Source of the DNA: Limnoperna fortunei
Lineage: Eukaryota > Mollusca > Bivalvia > Mytilida > Modiolidae
Assembly: GCA_944474755.1 (NCBI GenBank)
Contig: OX104112.1
Span: 82,721,756-82,785,755 of the forward strand
Length of the DNA stretch: 64,000 bases
Direction of reading: 5' to 3'
Shown: piece after piece, positions 33,011-43,352 of the stretch
Position numbering within the stretch: the first letter of the stretch is position 1
Layout: every line of letters starts with the position of its first letter
Notes under the pieces: model-generated
Seen by the model: only the letters and a program-made list of their open reading frames with translations
Databases searched by the model: none
Told to the model about the DNA's origin: nothing
Position numbers and translations under genes: made by a program

Positions 33011-35870
33011 TAACCTAGTCATCTGATGCAATATTTTTTTCAGCTGCAAAAGCTTCGCTTCCAAATGTATATCCGAAGAGGATATCATCGTCAAGGTACC
33101 AGAACAGTCTAAACGTCTAAATAATAATGACTGTACGCTTGCACCATTACAGTTAGAACCGCTTTACCTCTCGTTTACGCACCAAAATGTAGTCAAATGA
33201 ATTCGAATCAAAACAAAATAATGCTGAAATTGAATCCGATAAACAAATAATGGTTACGTTCGATTTTGAGGACTGACAATATCACATGGAATATCTAAAC
33301 TCGCGCTGACGCACTTGAAGTTATACCAGGATAGTACCATTTACCGACTTCTGCTTAATCCTCGCTATTTTCTTGTTGCTTAACAACGAACAAAACGTAC
33401 CATGACGTTAAAATTATTCTCAAAACACTTTCGTTTTTACCTCCTATGGGACCTTAATCTCTCAAACACGAGCTATGCTTCATTTCATCTTTAATTCAAT
33501 CTATATGTTCTAGTACGTTATCAACAACGCTCAGCTGTAATAGCTACAAGGATTAAAATGAAGGGACATTATTTTGATTTCTATAGTAATAAATCGATTC
33601 CGATGCACAAAAAATCCTGTTTTTAATTAATTGGTCTTTCATGGAGACCTTTTGTTATTCAAAATGCCATTAATTATGTAGCGTACCGTATCTCCTATAT
33701 CTGGTGTTTTATCGTTGACATTTCGTATTTTGTCTCATTCTGATCAGCTGTGACACAAGGAACATTAACTTCGTTATAGTAACACCAGGAAACCAGTTTA
33801 TCAACTCAAAAAATTAATAACACAGATCAGTTTTACGTTCCGATAAATGTACTCATAAAAGAATATTGCATTTCTTGGTATATGGTCTTATCTGCATATT
33901 TCGTCTGGCTCTTTTATTGTTAACAATTTTTTCTCTTGAAATTTTCGAATAAGGCTGCTGTGATATTCATATACATACTGAAAATTAAGATACAATTGAT
34001 GGGGTACATTTTGAATACGAAATAGACGGTTTCGTATCGGAAACTGCAAAAACAACAAAATCCTTAAGAGGAATACAACATCAGAGTTTAAATGTTTACT
34101 AAATTAATATTTATGTGAAATAATTAGAAGTACGGCATAGCGTTTAATTAATTCAAAGAATACATACGTTTGTTTGACGTATGCATGTGAAGTTGATTAG
34201 CCTGTAACTATACCCTAACCGTTTCCTTGTTTATACGATCTATATACAGTTACAAAAGAACATGGCTGGTATCCGCTTATTAATTTATATAAATATAATA
34301 AAATGTGTCGTTTCATGCCTGGCTACTGACCATCCCTCGTAGGCTTTGAAGTTTATGAACTTTCACAGCTGTGTTTGAACGAGATTATTAACCGACAATT
34401 AATTTATCTTTAACATAGCTATATGTTTGATTTGCATTGAGTTTAATACTAACATGGCTGGTTACTGAGAACAAGTTTTCCTAAGCTGATATTATAGGTA
34501 GAAGAAAACATAAAAGGAAAAGCGGCAGGATTGCAGAATTATTAAAAAGAAATTATTAAGTTGCATGCACACAGAATGCAATAATAAACTTCATTTACTA
34601 GACACAGAACACCAAGGTAGAACTAAAACTAATCAAGCACAGATATCTGAGTTTGGAATAAATTTTCTGATGAAGTTTCTTTTCAATACAACCGATCGAA
34701 TTTAAAGACACATAAAATGAATAATATTGGATTTGCAATCAAGAAAAGTTGATTATCGAAATACTGGTATTGTTAGAACAAGTATATACTGGGTCGAAAG
34801 CTTTGGTTCAGCAATGGTTATAATTCGGGACTTTTCAGCATTTTACCAGTTCTAAAGTATTAAGCAAACTCCCTGTTCTACAGTTGTGGAAGGATATGTA
34901 TATCCTGGAAAATTCTAAACTGACGAGTTATACAGTTATTTTATATGAATATTTTCAATGCTAGAATGAACTGTATTCCAAGATATGTTTACAGAAAAGT
35001 AAAAAAACATAGAATTACAATTTCACAATACTCAGATTGTAATGAATGGTTTGTGTTTTCTTTTATTTCTATTTTTATCTAATGATAATTATTTGTTTCT
35101 CATCATGTTTTTATTGAATGGTCAGTGTTCGATCCATGAACTGATTATTTATCTTCTGAAAGACAAACATTCTAGTGATTCTGGGTTCGGCAAATCTTTA
35201 GTATTCGTGAATTCTCAGAGTAACAGTATTGATCATCTCTGATACCAGTATCTTCTATAGTTACAAGATCTTTAAATTTTTGTTTATAACATAGTTTAAT
35301 AGCCTTTTAATAATCTCCCTATTAATGGAAAAAAAAAATTATAGAAGATACTAGGATATATTTTAAGGACAAATGTACCAGCATTGTTCATTTCTGATAG
35401 TGGCCGTAATGCATCAATGGTCATTCCTTTATATTTAGTTCCTTATAGATTTTAAATATATTTTTGTTAGCTGAATATCAGCAGAATATATAGCAAGGAA
35501 AACAGATATAACCAGACATGATAACCGGAAGTCGTTATTTAAAATATGAATTGACAAACACGTGGCCAAAATATACAAAATATAAAAATTAATCATCGAA
35601 AACTAAAAACCTGACCAACAACAAATGATCAAAGATAATGGCCTGATTGATACCAGAAAAATTGTTCTTAGAGTAGTAAATTTAAAACAAATGGAGCATT
35701 CAAACGAATATAAACCGACATGTGAAGTTAATAATCTTAAAATAATACAAAATACATCTTTTCATAATACACATAGTATTCTTAAGATTATCTAAATACT
35801 CGAGCATGGTTACACATGTATAGGATTATTTAGTTCTTCATCAGAGACGTATATTGTTTTGGTATGTATA
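33011..35870. other. AT-rich non-coding DNA
   Basis: Nothing recognised over 2.8 kb. The frame 35042-35242 (+) has no motif. Confidence 0.55.
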
Positions 35871-35985
35871 TTTGTTTGTTTCATTGATATAATTTAATGC
35901 CACTTTCAGCATTTTTTTTCAGCTATATCATGGCGTCCACTTTATTAGGGGAAGAAGCCAGAGTACCTGGTTAATTTTTGGTAGA
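35871..35985 (-). repeat. SINE-A tail and body fragment
   Basis: The plus strand reads TTTGTTTGTTTCATTG, TAATGCCACTTTCAGCA, TTTCAGCTATATCATGGCGT, CCACTTTATTAGGGG, AGAAGCCAGAGTACC. This is a reversed SINE-A 3' half. The head side is missing. Confidence 0.75.
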
Positions 35986-36459
35986 TGAGACAAACTATAA
36001 TAAAAATGAAAAATTTTTCCAAATTACAACAAATCTATTAAAATGAACAAGAAAGTGTTAAACAATTAAATACATATCTAATAACATTCACCTGTTAATT
36101 TAGAGATTTTTTTATATACGGAGAACATTCTTTTATGTATTGTTTCTGTATGATACTAAAATTTAATCACATTAAAAAATAAATTTCTCATTTTTTTGAA
36201 AATGGCAATTTCGAACGCCTATTGATTTGAATAATACAGACCAGTTAGTTTCATAACAATACGGCGTTGACAGAGCACATAAAAAAAACTCTCATAAAAG
36301 GTTGTATAATAATGCAAGCTAAGTTTGACGAAATAACATGTATAATGAATAGTCGGCGTTTAGTATTTTTACAACATGATTCGGTATCCCTTGGATCAAA
36401 AAAAAAAAACTAAATCGCTTTGATGCTTTTTCTAACAAACGTAGAGGGACAATACTGGA

Positions 36460-36830
36460 AAGGGTTCCCGTTGTGCTCGACCCACAGAGCTGCCCGGCGC
36501 GTCAACCAGGAGGCGTATATGAGGGCTGCCATGTAACATTACGGAAAGCCTGATGCGGACCGTAGTTGGTAACGTCTTAAGAGAAAGCTACGCTCGCTGC
36601 ACAATAAAGGTCCATTTTGTAGATGTCGTGAAAGAGAAGGCTAATTGTAGCTGCTAGAAAAGGCTAATATCCCTACCCAATAATAAGTCCTTTCGTGTGA
36701 CACTAAGAGTTTTGTTATCGTGGGTCCATCCCTTTTCACTGAACGTTGATTTGTTGTGTATAATCTTGTTGTGCTGAATATAGCTGCAATATTGCTCGCT
36801 GGAGGTTAAGCAAACATTTAATCGATCATT
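36460..36830 (+). repeat. SINE-B copy, diverged
   Basis: Blocks shared in order with 31.4 kb: TGCCCGGCGCGTCAACCAGG, ACATTACGGAAAGCCTGATG, GAGAAAGCTACGCTCGCTGC, ACAATAAAGGTCC, CATCCCTTTTCACTGAACG, and a tail of CTGAATATAGCTGCAATATTG and GGAGGTTAAGC with an ATTTAATCGATC end. It is clearly older than the 31.4-kb copy. Confidence 0.7.
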
Positions 36831-37099
36831 CGGATAAACGTATAATTAAGGGAATTCAGGACACCCCCGCACTTTTTTCCGAAATTCTTTAAATATACAT
36901 CGCATTAAAGTTAAGTTTTATCACATTTACTATATTTTTATATAAAGCTGTAGATAATATTAGTTCAGTACAGGTAATTCTGTCATCACAAAATATCGAT
37001 TTTGTACTTATTTGAACTAGCTTATTTCTAATATACAAAAATTAAACTAAGAGACCGTTATATTTTTTGATAGCACTAAAAATGTATAAGTATATCTGT

Positions 37100-37335
37100 T
37101 GCAAATGTGTAGCAGTAATATGTTACCAGATCCTACTTTAAGTATAACAGTGAATGCATACGCTGTGTTTTGAATTTGGTCATTAGTGGTTACTATTTTT
37201 TGTATTTAAGCTGCTATATGAATTAAGTTTAAAAAATGCTTAAATGTTTCTCAGATCTTGCAAAATAAAATTTTAGTAATTTAGTATTTGGACATTCACT
37301 GCGTAAACGTGGGAGCGTCTCAAAATGTTCTAACT
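37100..37335 (+). repeat. Left copy of a ~240-bp inverted repeat pair
   Basis: This is homologous to the reverse complement of 43088-43352. Shared blocks include TGTTACCAGAT, GGTCATTAGTGGTT versus GGTCAATAGTGGTT, GAATTAAGTTTAAAAAA, TCTCAGATCTTGCAA, TTTAGTATTTGGACATTCAC and GGGAGCGTCTCAAAATGTTC, which ends both copies sharply. The two copies face each other with about 5.75 kb between. I do not recognise the family. Confidence 0.8.
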
Positions 37336-37739
37336 ATTGCATAAGGGAAATGGTCATGGATATATATGGCATATATGGTTTTAATATTCAATTTTCCAGT
37401 CCGACAAATGCTGATCAATTTTTTATAGGTATGCAAATCATAGAAATGTTATTATTGCTGACTAGGGCCAAAACACTTACTAACGTTCTACCTACAAATT
37501 GTCTGACACAATACTTTGTTCAATCTATTAGACAATTTGATCTTCCTGTGCTCCAAACCTCCGAGTTAGGCTCTGAGACTATCGTTGGTTGTTTAGACTG
37601 GATTATAATTATCTGCATAAAATAACTTTGAAATGTTGCAAGATTACAGAACATTTATCAAGATCCTCATTAGACTTTGATTTATCCGAATTTCGTGCAT
37701 TGTGCTACACGCGTCATTCGCGCTGCTGCAGAATATCAT

Positions 37740-37944
37740 CGTACGCTAAAAAGAATCATAGATTCTTCCGTAAATGGCCGATTTCTGGTACAGATGACCC
37801 AGTACAGATGAGCTCACGCGCACACATCTGTACTTGCTGCGTCATCCAATCAAAACGCCATAAACAACAACGTTGTTATGGAAGCATAACAACGTTCTTT
37901 TATGACGTTCTTGTTTCTGGCGTTCTGATTGGATGTCAGAGACA
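37740..37944. repeat. Nested palindromic (foldback) sequence
   Basis: The arms from about 37836-37880 (containing CATCCAATCAAAACGCC) pair with about 37884-37944 (containing GGCGTTCTGATTGGATG). At the centre, AACAACGTTGTTATG is followed by CATAACAACGTT. A further small palindrome lies just upstream (GTACAGATG...CATCTGTAC, 37802-37833). TTCTTCCGTAAA at 37763 has its reverse complement at about 37999. The 148-codon frame 37589-38035 running through this is probably an artefact. Confidence 0.78.
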
Positions 37945-38010
37945 ATGGAGAATAAAACAATGGAGAGTCTATAGGATAGAGCAATGTGAAAGTTGTTGGT
38001 TTACGGAAGA

Positions 38011-38187
38011 AATAGGTACTTTCATGCGCTTTTGAGAAAGCCCGTGTGAACTTTCACTCGTGATAGAAATTTTTATGACTTTTAGCTCGTTCCGCTGCGC
38101 TCCACTCGCGAAAAGACATAAAATTTCTATCACTCGTTAAAGATCAACCGGTCTTTCCCAAAAACGTATGGAAGAACCTATTATACT
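38011..38187. repeat. Long hairpin with ~75-bp arms
   Basis: The left arm 38011-38088 pairs with the right arm 38103-38187. Matched blocks include ATAGGTAC/TTCATGCGCTTTT with AAAAACGTATGGAAGAACCTAT, GAGAAAGCCCG with CGGTCTTTCCC, and CGTGATAGAAATTTTTATG with CATAAAATTTCTATCACTCG. The loop is GC-rich (CGTTCCGCTGCGCTCCAC). Mismatches are scattered, so this is an old foldback structure, probably a non-autonomous element. Confidence 0.82.
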
Positions 38188-38189
38188 TA

Positions 38190-38416
38190 ATTACAACGTT
38201 CTTAGAAAGACATTGTGCTTAAGGCATATTATATTTTCTATGTTAATACTATCGATTAATGTTTGTATATCGCCTGTGGATTGCAGTTATGCTTTACTCT
38301 TGTCATTCTATAACTTATAAGTATTCATACTGCACGTGTATATATATTACTTATTCACTTATTTGTATAACTGAAATCTCTGTTTAGAGGAAATAAAGAA
38401 TTGATTGATTGATTTA
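38190..38416 (+). mobile_element. Possible LINE 3' end with TTGA tail
   Basis: A T-rich stretch ends CTCTGTTTAGAGGAAATAAAG then AATTGATTGATTGATTT. A short terminal hairpin (CTCTGTTTAGAG), an AATAAA-like motif and a tetranucleotide tail are typical of non-LTR retrotransposon 3' ends in molluscs. No coding part is attached. Confidence 0.4.
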
Positions 38417-38419
38417 CTA

Positions 38420-38558
38420 CATTTACTACACAAATTCAAAGGCAGACAAAAATTGAGGAACTTGTGACATTCACAGTTATGATATCGATTATCAACATTT
38501 ACTACAAAAATTCAAAGGCGCACAGAAATTGAAGAACTTGTGACATTCAACGTTATGC
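38420..38558. repeat. Direct duplication of 62 bp
   Basis: 38420-38482 and 38496-38558 share CATTTACTAC, AAATTCAAAGGC and GAACTTGTGACATTCA with few differences; the copies are 76 bp apart start to start. It is a local duplication and no function is evident. Confidence 0.85.
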
Positions 38559-39182
38559 TGTTTAATTTCATTGGTTATTTGAGAAACACTTTTGTTCGAA
38601 CTGAGAGCATATTTTTGTTGAGTGGTTATTGTTTGACACTGATACTTCACAGACCCTTTTTGTGTGATTAAAACTCTATTGTGAAATATCATGAAATACA
38701 AAACTCATTTACACTATTCGATTTGAAAATGTTCATCATATTGCTTACTGATCGAGGGTTTGATATTACATATGGGCGTCAAAATGATAACTTAAAATAA
38801 TCAATTGTTTATGTTAAATGGGTTTCGTGTAAAACAAAAACAATTTGATCAATGTGTTCAGCGTATTTTTACTCTTCCAACACAATAGATACCATGTGTT
38901 TGCATACCTTTTAAAAAAAACTGAGTGATTGGCGCCCACAGAAAACCAGTTAAAAATTCTGCCCGGTCGAGTTCAGCCAGCGGATATGAATTTCCTCAAT
39001 GATAGGGATTGCCATAGTACAAATACGTATAGGATGCGAGCGGCTACATTTAAATGCAATTTTCTTTTTAAATTTAGGCGTCTGGCAATTTAGTTTTCCT
39101 TATTTGTTCGTTATAGTTTATTTTGTCTTATAAATAAAGTCTAATTTGGTATACCCAACACAATTCAGTCCTTTTTAATTTA
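38559..39182. other. Non-coding DNA, nothing recognised
   Basis: No gene or repeat assigned. Confidence 0.5.
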
Positions 39183-39555
39183 TATTTTCATTGATTGATT
39201 GATTGTTCGGATGTTTGCTTTACGTTTAGCAAGCAGTAGTATTTCAGCTATATTCGGGACAAGAATAAGTGAACAACAATAAATAAATTTGAAAAACATG
39301 GACCAAAGGGAAATCCTTTGACTGCCACTGAAAAAATATGTGGTATAGATACGAGCAGAAAATTTAGCCTTTTTTAGCGAGTACAACGAGCCTTTTCTTA
39401 TCGAAATCTACCTAACGAGTCTTTATCAAAAAACGTTACCCACTGTGATCCGCGGTCAATCTTTCTGTACTATGAACTGACAACCTCCTTACGAGAGAAC
39501 ATCCCCTGTCCGCCAGCTGGGGACCTGCTGGGCAGCTTGGTGTGTGAGAACTGTA
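39183..39555 (-). repeat. SINE-B copy, decayed, minus strand
   Basis: The plus strand begins with the reversed tail (CATTGATTGATTGATTG, then TTTCAGCTATATTCGGGAC) and later carries GATCCGCGGTCAATCTTTC, TGTACTATGAACTGACAACC and GCCAGCTGGGGACC. These correspond to the reversed GGAAAACCTGACCGCAAACC, GTTGTCGGGCC and GGGGTACCCC region of the 31.4-kb copy. Confidence 0.65.
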
Positions 39556-40087
39556 AACCCTCAAAATATGGTCATAGAACTTATTTTTTCAACCAAAATA
39601 ATAAAATATAACTGAAGAAGTATTTTAGTCCATTTTTGTTATAGATTCCTTCATTGTACACATTTCAATGAAATATTTTAATGTATTCTTTTGTATTAAG
39701 TATAAACTTTATACAAGTATTTAACTTCCACGACAAAACAATTGCATTATTACATGCATGCATACATAATAAATGATATGAACTGAGCAGTAAAACAAGT
39801 GTAATTAAGTGATAACTATAAAGTAAATAAGTTAATTGGATGTACAAAAAATTAAAAAGTATTGTATTATATCGATATAAAAATAACGAACTTCTTTTGT
39901 GTTCAGTGCAATATGGATTTTGTATTCAAATTTCTGTTTAATTTCGTTTGCCTTTACCTAGTTCTAATCAGTTTGATAATATTTTGTTAATGGCACGTTG
40001 ATTAAACTGTCTTTTGCAATTCCCGCCGTATCTATTCGTAAATGCACCCGGCCCTGTCGATAGTACATATTTTTTATTTTTTAACAA

Positions 40088-40700
40088 CGCTGGAATAATC
40101 AATATGTTGATACTAATAGCAATTTATCTAAAAATGTAAAACAGTATTATCATACTTTATTTGTTTATGATTGGAAACTTCATATATTTAACTCGACTAA
40201 ATGTTTAAACTATAGGATGTTTAAAGCCGAATTCTGATTTGAGAACTATCTAACTTTGTTACCTTTAGATTTAAGAATTAGCCTATGTAAATTTAGATGT
40301 GGCAGTCCAAAATTGCCTATTGAATTAGGCAGATTTTATTGTATAGATTGACCAGAAAGATTATGTTATTTATGTAACAGAGAAGAGCTAGGTGATGAAT
40401 TCCATTATATTTTCAATTGAACCTTCTTTACTAAAGAACGTCAGAAAATTTTGCCTTCTAACCTAGCTATGTTATATAAAAAATACAAATAGTTTCTTTG
40501 AGATAATGAATACAAATGATCGTTTTGTTCTTTTTGACTTAGCTAAATTCTGCAAAATTGTAATGTCAAATTTCAAATAATATTTACCTTCCCACTTAAT
40601 ATTGTATCTTTTATGTATGTTTATTCATGCATATATCTGTTTTATTGTTACATGTACTATCATGTCTCATGTGAGGCCTTTAGCAAAATAAAATGTTTCA
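40088..40700 (+). pseudogene. LINE ORF C-terminal fragment plus 3' UTR
   Basis: Reading from 40088 gives a continuous coding-like frame broken by at least three stop codons. Key pieces are CLNYRMFKAEF, FENYLTLLPLDLR, LCKFRCGSPKLPIELGRF, and a zinc-finger-like C-x2-C then H pattern in RLCYLCNREELGDEFHY. This combination is characteristic of the C-terminal end of non-LTR retrotransposon reverse transcriptase proteins in marine invertebrates. An AT-rich 3' UTR follows, ending near GAGGCCTTTAGCAAAATAAA. The reverse-transcriptase core is not present upstream, so the insertion was 5'-truncated. The clade cannot be named from this part alone. Confidence 0.72.
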
Positions 40701-41551
40701 AATGTTTTAAATGTTCAAATTCAACTCTGTCTATACTGGATAAATATCATAATCAACGGAGTATAAACTGCATTCGTATTTCCTTCTTTACCGTCTCTCC
40801 TGTAGCAATGCTATACATTCGGATTTTCTCTTTTCCATACTTTTTATCAATGGTATATATTCACAATTCCTTCTTTACCATTGCTTCTGTATCAATGCTT
40901 TAGCAAATGAAAAGTGTCATGAAATGTATACTCACTAGTCTTAGACCGTTTTTCTTAATGGTATTGATGCAAAACCAACTGGTCAAGTGCAGGATTTTAA
41001 TATAATTGTAAAGGAATATTCTTAAAGTAAAATGAAGCAATACTATCTTTTGTTCTGAAAGCGTATTATCTCAAACAATTTATATGAATAAGCAATATCA
41101 TAATATCATCATATTTACTTTTACATTAGAGTAGAGATGAAAAAAAATGATCTAACAGTTTATCCGACATAAAATTTGAAATATATATTTATCTGTAGTA
41201 AATCATCGTAATTTTAATTTCACAACATCAATTTAGTAATTGAAATGGGCGAAACGAAATTATTGGTGAAATCGATATGAAAGCAGAGAAATACCATTGA
41301 TGATTTGAGAAACTCAGAACATACTGAACTGGGGAAGGTTATTTAATATTGGACTATTTGATACTAAGGAATTGTAAGATATAACAGGTCTAAATTGAAG
41401 TGAGAATATTGGGAAAATACACGAATTGAATTCACATGATGAAAGCGTGTGCAATTATGTTTCTTCAGATGTGGTACGATTTCGTTGGATTGGGTCATGG
41501 GCTCTACATACAGTGTATAATGAGTTCTTTACCCACCCTTCAACTTGACAG
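40701..41551. other. AT-rich non-coding DNA
   Basis: Nothing recognised. The tail of the 40613-40903 (+) frame continues from the LINE 3' UTR and has no motif. Confidence 0.5.
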
Positions 41552-41716
41552 GTGCTTCGGGGGCCCAGCGGCCTACGTAGTTATCACATTTGTCAATACT
41601 GGGGATTTCGACGCATGATTGCCAGTTTTACTGCAGACATTCGGGAGTTTTCACATGTTCCTCGTCTTTCTCTCCGGTAAAAACTTGAAGTCATTATATA
41701 ACTGAAAAATAAAAAC
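41552..41716 (+). repeat. SINE-A copy, diverged
   Basis: GGTGCTTCGGGGGCCCAG may be a decayed head. TTTGTCAATACTGGGGATTTCG and ATGATTGCCAGTTTTACTGC, then AAAAACTTGAAGTCATTATA and ACTGAAAAAT, correspond to the head end, body and tail of SINE-A. Confidence 0.6.
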
Positions 41717-41906
41717 ATAGATAACTATAGAGTAGAGGTAAGCATTTACCGGCTCTTGTTTTTATAGCTATTTAAGCACCTATCTATATAAAATTGAGCA
41801 AAATCGTCTTTAAAAAACCTTGTCCATGTTTTCCGATGTCCTCACCCTTATCCATACCTGTTATATTTAATGGGCGCTATATGTAGTGAAAATCATATTT
41901 ACATAA

Positions 41907-41926
41907 TGTTCGTGTTTGTTTTTTGT

Positions 41927-41957
<31 letters not shown>

Positions 41958-41958
41958 G

Positions 41959-41989
<31 letters not shown>

Positions 41990-41999
41990 TTGTTTTTTA
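41907..41999. repeat. (TTTTG)n low-complexity tract
   Basis: Runs of TTTTG units with T-rich interruptions. The facing open frames here (41870-42055 plus, 41899-42150 minus) are low-complexity artefacts. Confidence 0.9.
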
Positions 42000-43087
42000 C
42001 CGTCCTTTCTATATACTTAGGATATCTACCGTATTCACTATATATCATAATATAAGTGGTACTTTTTCTTACCTTTAAAATGCACTGTAGGAAATACATC
42101 TGAACCTTTTCTATATTAGGGGCCTTTATGCTCCCAAACTTCAGAAACATAGTTGTGTATAATGCATATTTGCTACATAAGTATCAATTAAATCTAGTAA
42201 ATGTTCAACCTTATAATAATTATCATGTATTTTATCACATGAATGAAAAACTGCTCTGTTCAAACAGTTTATTTTGCGCAGTTCTAAATTTGAAGTATAA
42301 TAAAACCAAACACCCTAATATGTAAATTCGTATGATTTACAATGTTAATTAATAAATTCAAGTTCTCATATCATTTACGTACAAGGAGTATAACAGGTGT
42401 GATAAAAATTCACATTGCATCAACCCTACAGTTTAATTTTTTTTTAAATTGAGACATGACCATTTAACTTAACACATGATTTTAATTGTTGGCATATAAA
42501 TTTTATGCCAAGCAAAAGTTTGCCTGTTATACCACATCTCACTTATCTTTGCCAAAGTTATGAGTGAAGCACACTGTCTAAGCATTACTATATTAAATAA
42601 AGCAATAATAGAATCTTTTTCTGCATAATACAACTACCCTTACTTTGACATTGACACCAATTTCTTCTCAAAACATTCTAACTCTAACTTTGACTAAAAT
42701 TTGAACCGGCATTCGTATAAACAGATTACGTGATAATTTTGCACTTGTTATTGAAAATGACAATTCTGAGGATTTTCGAGGTAAGTCTTCAGATATATTC
42801 CACGAACATATTTTAGACACCTCATCATCATCTGTTACATCTTCATGTGTATCACACTCCGAATTTCCGTCCTATCCTTGCTAAAGTTCTCCGTCAATAT
42901 ACAGCTTATATATTACAGGTAGAACAGTAGTAAATGTTTTGGCAATAGTCAAAATAATAGCATTTATGTGATTTGCATACCTTTCTAACATTCCTCAGCA
43001 TTTACCTGGGCTAGGAAATTAATAAACTTTTATTTAATATTAAAAAATATATACCATATTTATCCGTGTCCAATTCCTTTTTTCACT
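42000..43087. other. AT-rich non-coding DNA
   Basis: Nothing recognised. Confidence 0.5.
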
Positions 43088-43352
43088 AGTTAGAACATTT
43101 TGAGACGCTCCCAATTTTACATGCATTTTCAAATGCAGTGAATGCAAAATACTAAATTGTAAAAAAAAAATTACAAAAAAATTATCTTGCAAGATCGGAG
43201 AAAAATTTTACCAATTTTTTTAAACTTAATTTATGCAGCCCAAAAATTATACACATTGAACCACTATTGACCAAATCAGAACACAACGTAGTCTTCAGTG
43301 TTGTACTTAATGTAGAGTACACAATCTGGTAACCTGTTACTGGTACACATTA
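43088..43352 (-). repeat. Right copy of the inverted repeat pair
   Basis: It begins AGTTAGAACATTTTGAGACG and CTCCC, the exact reverse complement of the end of the 37.1-37.3 kb copy, and remains alignable for about 265 bp to the GGTAACCTGTTACTGGTACAC region. Divergence is considerable in the A/T runs, but the order and spacing of blocks are conserved. Confidence 0.8.

Noticed and set aside
37589..38035. 148-codon plus-strand ORF, the longest after the receptor
   Set aside because: Its second half runs through a nested palindrome and its composition follows the repeat. No domain or splice support was seen.
41870..42150. Facing ORFs rich in Phe/Cys and Lys/Gln/Asn
   Set aside because: They are translations of the (TTTTG)n low-complexity tract.
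42660..42690. TCTCAAAACATTCTAACTC as a third copy of the inverted-repeat end
   Set aside because: The match is short and not followed by other blocks of the repeat.
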